DNA of 64,000 nt from Streptomyces sp. ML-6. GTDB lineage: Bacteria > Actinomycetota > Actinomycetes > Streptomycetales > Streptomycetaceae. Shown in pieces: positions 58,724 to 64,000 of the stretch (positions are counted from its first letter, which is position 1; the number at the start of each line of letters is the position of its first letter). A program made the translations under genes and the position numbers. The DNA is taken from positions 5,918,501-5,982,500 of the forward strand of contig NZ_JAOTIK010000001.1 in assembly GCF_030116705.1 (NCBI RefSeq). The letters are read 5' to 3'. The notes beneath the pieces were generated by a model. It saw nothing but the letters and a program-made list of their open reading frames with translations, had not been told where the DNA came from and searched no databases.

Positions 58724-59269
58724 ATGAGTGAGCGAAGAGCCCTGCTGAGGCGCATACGCATGTGGTTGATCCTCTTCATCGTCTGTCTGGTGCTGAGTGG
58801 ACTGACTGCCTTTCCGCTCGTCCATGAACTCCGTTGGGCCGAGGACCTGTTGAGGTCCTCGGCCTCTCCCGTTCCGGAGCATTTCCCGGCACTGATGGAG
58901 TGGATCACCAAGGTCCGCACCGGCCTGGACCAGACCGACGCGAAGTACCCCTTCGTCCTGTACGGCACCGACTGGCTGGCCTTCGCGCACCTCGTCATCG
59001 CGGTCGCCTTCTACGGCCCCTACCGCGACCCGGTCCGCAACATCTGGGTCATCGAATTCGGCATGATCGCCTGCGCCGGGATCATCCCGCTCGCGCTGAT
59101 CTGCGGGCCCATCCGGGGCATCCCCTTCTGGTGGTCCGTCATCGACATGTCGTTCGGGGTCTTCGGGGTGATCCCGCTGCTCGTGGTGCGCCGCATGATC
59201 AAGCGGCTGGAGGCGCTGGAGCAAACCCCGCAGCCGGAGCCCGCGCCGACGGCCGCCCCGGCGGGCTGA
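58724..59269 (+). CDS. Conserved four-helix membrane protein of unknown function
   Basis: A 181-residue protein with about four hydrophobic segments (about 12-30, 84-100, 107-126, 132-155) and a Pro/Ala-rich tail. A conserved-looking feature is the head ERRALLRRIRMWLILFIVCL followed by LSGLTAFPLVHEL. I recognise no catalytic motif. TACGCT at 58712-58717 lies six bases before the ATG, suggesting a leaderless mRNA. A perfect 12-bp hairpin with a four-base loop (58837-58848 with 58853-58864) lies within the coding sequence. Confidence 0.75.
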   Translation: MSERRALLRRIRMWLILFIVCLVLSGLTAFPLVHELRWAEDLLRSSASPVPEHFPALMEWITKVRTGLDQTDAKYPFVLYGTDWLAFAHLVIAVAFYGPYRDPVRNIWVIEFGMIACAGIIPLALICGPIRGIPFWWSVIDMSFGVFGVIPLLVVRRMIKRLEALEQTPQPEPAPTAAPAG

Positions 59270-59270
59270 G

Positions 59271-59479
59271 TCAGCCGGTTGACGGGGTGCCGAAGGCCGC
59301 CGTCGGCGCGGGCCGGGGCTCCTGCGGCGCGTCCGGCGCGGTGCGGACCGTCACGAGACCGGTGCACGGCAGCGGCTGCCCCGGCCCGTCGACGGCGATG
59401 GTCCACAGGCCCCGGCGACCAGTACCGCGACGAGAACCGCGACCGGCGTCCGGCGGCGGGTCACCGGCGGCAGCACCAC
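59271..59479 (-). pseudogene. Possible frameshifted small lipoprotein gene
   Basis: One minus-strand frame reads TRRRTPVAVLVAVLVAGACG, a signal peptide ending in a lipobox, then turns to unrelated sequence and stops. Near 59400-59410 a second frame takes over with LWTIAVDGPGQPLPCTGLV and runs to a stop at 59271. Together they look like one small secreted protein broken by a short indel. It lies 33 bases downstream of the methyltransferase gene. Without a homologue the original length is not known. Confidence 0.35.
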
Positions 59480-59511
59480 CCGGGCGCGCGCCCACACCCC
59501 CCACGGATCCA

Positions 59512-60312
59512 CTACGGCTTCCGGGCCACCGCGCCGAACTGGGCGACCAGCGGCGCCCACGGCTCCGCGCGCCAGCGCGCGCACGACACGATGCCCGGCT
59601 CCACGAGGTCCAGTCCGGTCAGGAACGTGGCGAACTCGGCGCGACTGCGGGCGGTGATCGGCGGGGTGGCGTTCTCGTTCCAGAACCGCATCGCCGCCTC
59701 GTTGCCCTCGCCGCCCAGCTCCAGCGTCGGATGGGTCAGGACCAGATGGCTGCCGGACGGCACCGCGTCCATCAGCGTGCGCACGATGTGCCGGGCCTCG
59801 TCCGTGTCCAGGACGAAGTTGAGGATGCCGAGCAGCATGACCGCGACCGGTTTCCCCAGGTCCAGCGTCGGCTCGGCCGCCCGCAGGATCTCCTCCGGAC
59901 GGCGGGCGTCCGCTTCGACGTACGCGGTCGCGCCCTCCGGGGAGCTGGTGAGCAGCGCACGGGCGTGCGCCAGCACGACCGGGTCGTTGTCGACGTACAC
60001 GACCCGGGAGCCGGGGGCGGTGTGCTGGGCGACCTCGTGGGTGTTCCCGGCGGTCGGCAGACCGGTGCCGATGTCCAGGAACTGCTCGATCCCCACGTCA
60101 CCGGCCAGATGGCGGACTGCACGCCCCAGGAACTCCCGGTCGGCGCGCGCCACTTCGCCGATGCTCGGGTACATGGCGGTGACCCGGTCGCCGACCTCGC
60201 GGTCCACGGGGTAGTTGTCCCGGCCGCCCAGCCAGTGGTTCCAGACCCGCGCGTTGTGGGCGACGTCGGGACGGACACGGTTGGAAAAGTGATCGGTGCG
60301 GGCGTCGCTCAC
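59512..60312 (-). CDS. DUF574-family SAM-dependent methyltransferase
   Basis: A 266-residue protein of the actinobacterial S-adenosyl methyltransferase family (DUF574), recognised by NARVWNHWLGGRDNYPVDRE, FLDIGTGLPTAGNTHEVAQ and VVYVDNDPVVLAHARALL. SAM binding is expected at the DIGTG loop. Streptomyces carry many paralogues, often near conservon or regulatory genes; their substrates are mostly unknown. GAGGAG precedes the GTG start. It lies between the frameshifted lipoprotein and the phosphodiesterase on the same strand. Confidence 0.9.
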   Translation of the reverse strand: MSDARTDHFSNRVRPDVAHNARVWNHWLGGRDNYPVDREVGDRVTAMYPSIGEVARADREFLGRAVRHLAGDVGIEQFLDIGTGLPTAGNTHEVAQHTAPGSRVVYVDNDPVVLAHARALLTSSPEGATAYVEADARRPEEILRAAEPTLDLGKPVAVMLLGILNFVLDTDEARHIVRTLMDAVPSGSHLVLTHPTLELGGEGNEAAMRFWNENATPPITARSRAEFATFLTGLDLVEPGIVSCARWRAEPWAPLVAQFGAVARKP

Positions 60313-60397
60313 GGTTCTGCTCCTCGGGCCGGCCGGTGATTCAGAGTGGGGGAGAGGAAGAGTGGGGAGAGGGGACGCCGTCCATGATGCCGGACGA

Positions 60398-61102
60398 TCA
60401 AGCGGGTCCGGTGGCCGAGGAGTTGGCGAGAACGCGGCGCAGGACGTCCACCCGGTTGGTGGTGATCGAGTCGACGCCCCGCCGGACGAGGCGGCGCATG
60501 ACGGGGCCGGTGTCCACCGTCCAGGCGGACACCAGCAGCCCCTCCCGGTGCAGACGGTCCGTCAGATCCCGCCGCACCAGGCCGAACCGGTAGTTCAGCC
60601 AGCGCGGCCGCACCGCGTCGAGCAGCGCCGGGCCCGGCGGCTCGGACGATGTCCAGGTCAGGGCGATCTCGGCGGCGGGATCGGCGGCGCGCACCCGCAG
60701 CATCGCCTCGGGGCCCGCGCAGTAGTAGACCCGCTCCGCGGCCCCGCACGCGTGCACCGCGGCGACGGTCCGCGCCACGGAGCCGTCGGTGGAGCCGGGC
60801 AGGTCGATCATGACGCGGTGCGCCCCGGCGGCGAGCAGCGCCTCGCGCAGCGTGGGCACACCACCGCGGGTCAGCCCGGTGAGCTCGGCCCGGGTCAGCC
60901 GGTCGAGCCGCAGATCATGACCCCACAACCGCTTCAGCGTGGGGTCGTGCAGCAGGACCGGCACCCCGTCGCGGGTGAGCCGTACGTCGATCTCGACCGC
61001 GTCCGCCCCCTGTGCGAGGGCGGAGCGGATCGAGGGGAGCGTGTTCTCGCGGACCCGGTAGGGGTCGCCGCGGTGCGCCACGGCGGTGACTGTGGGGGTC
61101 AT
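60398..61102 (-). CDS. Glycerophosphodiester phosphodiesterase
   Basis: A 234-residue cytoplasmic GDPD with a TIM-barrel fold: VAHRGDPYRVRENTLPSI, ADAVEIDVRLTRDGVPVLLH and DPTLKRLWG carry the catalytic His pair and metal-binding Glu/Asp. LLVSAWTVDTGPVMRRL and GVDSITTNRVDVLRRVL close the barrel. It hydrolyses glycerophosphodiesters to glycerol-3-phosphate and an alcohol. No signal peptide is seen. The ATG at 61102 gives the typical N-terminus. It follows the deaminase gene on the same strand after a repeat-rich gap. Confidence 0.92.
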   Translation of the reverse strand: MTPTVTAVAHRGDPYRVRENTLPSIRSALAQGADAVEIDVRLTRDGVPVLLHDPTLKRLWGHDLRLDRLTRAELTGLTRGGVPTLREALLAAGAHRVMIDLPGSTDGSVARTVAAVHACGAAERVYYCAGPEAMLRVRAADPAAEIALTWTSSEPPGPALLDAVRPRWLNYRFGLVRRDLTDRLHREGLLVSAWTVDTGPVMRRLVRRGVDSITTNRVDVLRRVLANSSATGPA

Positions 61103-61118
61103 GGGGTCATTGTGACCA

Positions 61119-61273
61119 CCGGGCTCACCGGCCGACGCGATCCACCGGGCCCGTCGACCGGAGCGTGCCGGCCGCTCCCCGGCCGGCACGCCCCGCCGGG
61201 CTCACCGGCTGGCGCGTCCCACCGGGCTCACCGGCCGGCGCGTCCCACCGGGCTCACCGGCCGGCACGCTCCA
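61119..61273. repeat. 26-bp repeat, one separate and three tandem copies
   Basis: Units of CCGGGCTCACCGGCCGGCGC plus six bases occur at 61119-61144 and in tandem at 61196-61221, 61222-61247 and 61248-61273. The last copy runs into the 3' end of the deaminase gene (stop at 61254). Confidence 0.85.
61163..61191 (-). terminator. Hairpin after the deaminase gene
   Basis: An 11-bp perfect stem (61163-61173 with 61181-61191) with a seven-base loop lies between the first and the tandem copies of the 26-bp repeat and about 60 bases upstream of the phosphodiesterase start. Confidence 0.65.
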
Positions 61274-62288
61274 GCCAGCTCGCCGTGTACGTGTCGATCT
61301 CGGCGGCCAGCGTCCGCTTGCCGGCCGGGTCGAGGTACGAGGCCTCGACCGCGTTCTTCGCCAGCTCGGCGAGCCCGCGCTCGTCCAGGTCGAGCAGCCG
61401 GGCGGCCACCGCGTACTCGTTGTTGAGGTCGGTGCCGAACATCGGCGGGTCGTCGCTGTTGATGGTGACCAGGACACCCGCCCGCACCATCTCCCGGATC
61501 GGGTGCTGGTCGATGTCGGCCACGGCGCGGGTCGCGACGTTCGAGGTCGGGCAGACCTCCAGCGGGATGCGGTGTTCGGCGAGGTGGGCCAGCAGCTTCG
61601 GGTCCTGGACGGAGTTGGTGCCGTGGCCGATGCGCTCGGCGCGCAGATGGGTCAGCGCGTCCCAGACGGTCTGCGGCCCGGTGGTCTCCCCGGCGTGCGG
61701 CACGGAGTGCAGACCCGCGGCGATCGCGCGGTCGAAGTAGGGCTTGAACTGCGGGCGCCCCACCCCGACCTCCGGACCGCCGAGCCCGAAGGAGACGAGT
61801 CCTTCGGGCCGCAGGTCCACGGCGAGCCGGGCGGTCTCCTCGGCGGACTGGAGTCCGGCCTCGCCGGGGATGTCGAAGCACCAGCGCAGCACGACGCCCA
61901 GCTCGGCCTCGGCGGCCTTGCGGGCGTCCTCTATCGCCTCCATGAACGCCTGCTCCGGGATGCCGCGCCGGGTCGAGGAGTACGGCGTCACCGTCAGCTC
62001 CGCGTACCGGATGTTCTGTCGCGCCATGTCGCGGGCGACCTCGAAGGTCAGCAGCCGGACGTCCTCCGGGGTGCGGATCAGGTCCACGACGGAGAGGTAC
62101 ACCTCGATGAAGTGCCCGAAGTCCGTGAAGGTGAAGTAGTCGGCCAGCGCCTCGGGATCGGTGGGGACCTTGGAGTCGGGGTGGTGCGCGGCCAGCTCCG
62201 CGACGATGCGGGGGGAGGCGGACCCGACGTGGTGGACGTGCAGTTCCGCCTTGGGCAGCCCCGCGATGAAGGGGCGCAGTTCGGACAT
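61254..62288 (-). CDS. add: Adenosine deaminase family protein, likely aminodeoxyfutalosine deaminase
   Basis: A 344-residue zinc amidohydrolase. Metal ligands are His17 and His19 (ELHVHHVG), His198 in PHAGE and Asp280 in SDDPP; Glu201 is the proton shuttle. The N-terminal motif is HVHHVG in place of the HLDG of classical adenosine deaminases. A related S. avermitilis protein was reported to deaminate 6-aminodeoxyfutalosine in menaquinone biosynthesis, the pathway streptomycetes use, so that activity is plausible. Adenosine remains possible. The last codons are overlapped by a 26-bp repeat. Confidence 0.85.
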   Translation of the reverse strand: MSELRPFIAGLPKAELHVHHVGSASPRIVAELAAHHPDSKVPTDPEALADYFTFTDFGHFIEVYLSVVDLIRTPEDVRLLTFEVARDMARQNIRYAELTVTPYSSTRRGIPEQAFMEAIEDARKAAEAELGVVLRWCFDIPGEAGLQSAEETARLAVDLRPEGLVSFGLGGPEVGVGRPQFKPYFDRAIAAGLHSVPHAGETTGPQTVWDALTHLRAERIGHGTNSVQDPKLLAHLAEHRIPLEVCPTSNVATRAVADIDQHPIREMVRAGVLVTINSDDPPMFGTDLNNEYAVAARLLDLDERGLAELAKNAVEASYLDPAGKRTLAAEIDTYTASWLERAGR

Positions 62289-62420
62289 CGGACTCTCCGG
62301 GGCGTGGGACGACGGGCTGCCGGGCGCGGTCGGCCGGGCAGGGGACGGGCATCATCGTAGGCCGGGTCCGCAGGTGGGAAGGCGGGCCGTAGCATGACGG
62401 GACCACGATGGGGGAGGCAC

Positions 62421-63137
62421 ATGTCAGACAACACAGAGCAGCCCGGGGGCGGGGGCGCGCCGCGGGACCCGTGGGCCGCGCCCGACAGCAAGGTCCCGCT
62501 GGACAAGCCGGCCGGCGACACCCGTCCGCCCGCCGTCCACAACCAACCGACGATCGCCTCGATGCCGGGCGTCGGGGACGGCCCCGCGCCGGCCGACGCG
62601 CCGCCGCCGGGGTTCGGCTCGCCCGGCGGGACGGGGCCGGTCCCCGGTGAGGTGCCGCCGCCCCCGGTCGGCCCCAACGGGCCGGGGCAGCAGTTCCCGC
62701 CGCCCGCGGGCCAGTACGGCTACCCGGCCGCACCCGCACAGCCGCAGTACGGGTATCCGGGGTACGCGGGGTACCCCGGATACCCCCAGGCGCCGTGGGG
62801 CCCGCCGCCCGCCAACGGGATGGGCACGGCGGCCATGGTGCTCGGCATCCTGGCCGTCTGCATGTTCTGCGTCTACGGGATCCCGAGCCTGATCCTGGGC
62901 GTACTGGCCCTGATCTTCGGCATCCTGGGCCGCAAGCGGGTGCAGCGCGGTGAGGCGACCAACAGCGGTCAGGCGCTCGCCGGGATCATCATGGGGTCCA
63001 TCGGCATCGCCCTCGGCGTGGCGATCATCAGCTTCTTCATCTGGCTGTTCGCCACCCACGCCGACGAACTCGACGACAACACCGTCTACGAGGACGATCC
63101 GTACGCCACGTCCCTGGTCGTCGACGTCACGCGGTAG
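62421..63137 (+). CDS. DUF4190 membrane protein with Pro/Gly/Tyr-rich head
   Basis: A 238-residue protein. About 135 residues of Pro/Gly/Gln/Tyr-rich disordered sequence (YGYPGYAGYPGYPQAPWGPP) precede two membrane helices (about 138-165 and 190-215) joined by GRKRVQRGEATNSGQALAG, the DUF4190 core. The tail is acidic. Proteins of this type are common in Streptomyces; some are near secretion or septation genes but a function is not established. GGGGGAGG lies upstream of the ATG. A hairpin follows at 63176-63219. Confidence 0.85.
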   Translation: MSDNTEQPGGGGAPRDPWAAPDSKVPLDKPAGDTRPPAVHNQPTIASMPGVGDGPAPADAPPPGFGSPGGTGPVPGEVPPPPVGPNGPGQQFPPPAGQYGYPAAPAQPQYGYPGYAGYPGYPQAPWGPPPANGMGTAAMVLGILAVCMFCVYGIPSLILGVLALIFGILGRKRVQRGEATNSGQALAGIIMGSIGIALGVAIISFFIWLFATHADELDDNTVYEDDPYATSLVVDVTR

Positions 63138-63175
63138 TGCCCCGCCGGCACCGGACCGACGGCGCACCCCTTCCC

Positions 63176-63219
63176 GACGGCCGTGCGGGCCGGGCCCCGG
63201 CCCTTCCCGTACGGCCGTC
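63176..63219 (+). terminator. Hairpin after the DUF4190 gene
   Basis: A 9-bp stem (63176-63184 with 63211-63219) encloses a second GC-rich stem (GGGCCGGG with CCCGGCCC type). The rest of the 278-base gap to the NADAR gene holds only a 17-bp direct repeat (63246-63262 and 63308-63324). Confidence 0.55.
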
Positions 63220-63415
63220 GTGCCGTACCGGGACCGGGAGACCCGTCCCCGGGCGAGGGCCGCCGACCTGGTGGACCTGGACGTCAACGCCGCGTTCGTC
63301 GACCTCCTCCCCGGGCGAGGGCCGTCGGCCCCGCGCGCGCCCAGCGGTCCCGACCCGCCCGGCCGTTCTCCACAACGGCCTTCCGATTCCCCGGCCGCCC
63401 CCGTTCCCGGCCCTC

Positions 63416-63982
63416 TCAGCCCGCCCGCAGCTGCGCCCGGGCGTCCATCAGCGCGAATCCCAGCAGGTTCAGCCCCCGCCAGGTCGCCGGGGCGGCCGCC
63501 CGCGGGTCGTCCGCCGCCAGGCCGATGCCCCATATCCGGTCCATCGGGCTCGCCTCGACCAGGACCCGGTCCCCGGTGTTCAGCAGGAACTCCCGCAGCT
63601 CCGGGTCGCCGCCGAACTTGTGCACGCTGCCGGCCACCACCAGCCCGTACCGCTCGCGCTCCCACACCGCGTCGTCGAAACCGCGGACCAGCCGGCCCAC
63701 CTTCTTCGCCACCGCCGGGCTCTTCGCCGCCACCGCCGCGGCCTGCGACTCCGCGTCACCGAACAGGCGCGCCTTGCCCGCCATCATCCAGTGCTCGGCC
63801 GACGCGTACGTCACGCCCTCGACCGTGAACGGCGACGGCCACCACTGGCTGAGGCAGCTCGCGCCGATACGGCCATCGGGGCGCGGGCGGTGTCCCCAGA
63901 AGTGCAGGTACTTCACCTTCTCCCCGCGCGCGACCCGCGCCAGAAGAGCGTCCATGTGTTCCATGACACGCGATTCTGGCAT
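63416..63982 (-). CDS. NADAR-family N-glycosidase-like protein
   Basis: A 188-residue protein of the NADAR (YbiA/RibX-like) family: KVKYLHFWGHRPRPDGRIG, CLSQWWPSPFTVEGVTYASA, EHWMMAGKARLFGD and PMDRIWGIGLAADDPRAA. Members cleave N-glycosidic bonds of riboflavin intermediates, and some reverse ADP-ribosylation of guanine in DNA. Which activity applies here cannot be told. Start codons at 63982 and 63964 are both possible. It reaches almost to the window end. Confidence 0.9.
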   Translation of the reverse strand: MPESRVMEHMDALLARVARGEKVKYLHFWGHRPRPDGRIGASCLSQWWPSPFTVEGVTYASAEHWMMAGKARLFGDAESQAAAVAAKSPAVAKKVGRLVRGFDDAVWERERYGLVVAGSVHKFGGDPELREFLLNTGDRVLVEASPMDRIWGIGLAADDPRAAAPATWRGLNLLGFALMDARAQLRAG

Positions 63983-64000
63983 CCGCCACTGACACTCCGT

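Noticed and set aside
55043..59224. A 1393-codon open frame on the minus strand
   Set aside because: It runs antisense to the dehydrogenase, the binding protein, the Nudix gene and the membrane protein, and shows only Asp/Val/Gly/His low complexity.
63127..63375. An 82-codon minus-strand frame before the NADAR gene
   Set aside because: Low-complexity Arg/Gly sequence spanning a 17-bp direct repeat and a hairpin, with no ribosome-binding site.

Overview
This is a high-GC, gene-dense chromosomal segment from a Streptomyces. GTG starts are common, genes are packed with ATGA/TGATG overlaps, and several lineage-typical genes are present: whiG, nsdA, a four-gene sipWXYZ signal peptidase cluster, a GlnK with Tyr51, and glcP beside smc. 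The gene order matches the core region I recall from S. coelicolor (rnc-mutM-smc-glcP-ftsY-nsdA-amtB-glnK-glnD-ffh-rpsP...whiG-rpsB-tsf-pyrH-frr-cdsA-rlmN). I see no insertion sequence, prophage, CRISPR array, tRNA, rRNA or antibiotic cluster, so this is mainly core genome and not an accessory island.

Layout. 1-8 kb: end of rnc, mutM, an HxlR regulator, a secreted CAP-domain protein, acylphosphatase, a small coiled-coil protein and smc. 8-12 kb: glucose permease glcP, an LLM flavin oxidoreductase and an NCS1 nucleobase permease. 12-25 kb: SRP receptor ftsY, a primase/polymerase-domain protein, the developmental regulator nsdA, the nitrogen operon amtB-glnK-glnD behind a GlnR-like site, ffh and an FtsH protease. 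25-34 kb: a methyltransferase, a SprT-like protein, the rpsP-khpA-rimM-trmD-rplS ribosome operon, four type I signal peptidases in a row, a Nudix protein and a DUF2469 protein. 34-40 kb: yraN-comM-dprA, whiG, a TetR regulator and an M23-like secreted protein. 40-46 kb: rpsB-tsf-pyrH-frr-cdsA-rlmN with hairpins between transcription units. 46-50 kb: a TPP riboswitch and a thiamine-type ABC importer. 50-53 kb: an SRPBCC protein and a two-gene ABC exporter. 53-58 kb: polyamine/GABA catabolism (aminotransferase, AsnC regulator, aminobutyraldehyde-type dehydrogenase, Tat lipoprotein binding protein). 58-64 kb: a second Nudix protein, a membrane protein, a DUF574 methyltransferase, a glycerophosphodiesterase, an adenosine/aminodeoxyfutalosine deaminase, a DUF4190 protein and a NADAR protein.

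How the genes work together. The SRP route (ftsY, ffh), the quality-control protease ftsH and the signal peptidases make a protein-export neighbourhood interleaved with ribosome and tRNA maturation genes. amtB-glnK-glnD form the ammonium-sensing unit.

The most unusual signal is a set of exact or near-exact short tandem duplications, several of which sit on translation starts. A 48-bp unit is repeated four times across the glnK-glnD junction and each copy carries its own ribosome-binding site and GTG. A 21-bp duplication doubles the acylphosphatase start. An 18-20-bp repeat sits between thiP and thiQ. A 96-bp exact in-frame duplication lies in the polyamine-binding lipoprotein, and 12-, 26- and 28-bp repeats lie elsewhere. 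A 43-bp inverted copy of an ABC permease coding segment lies just past that gene's own stop codon. These are the observations I would check first.
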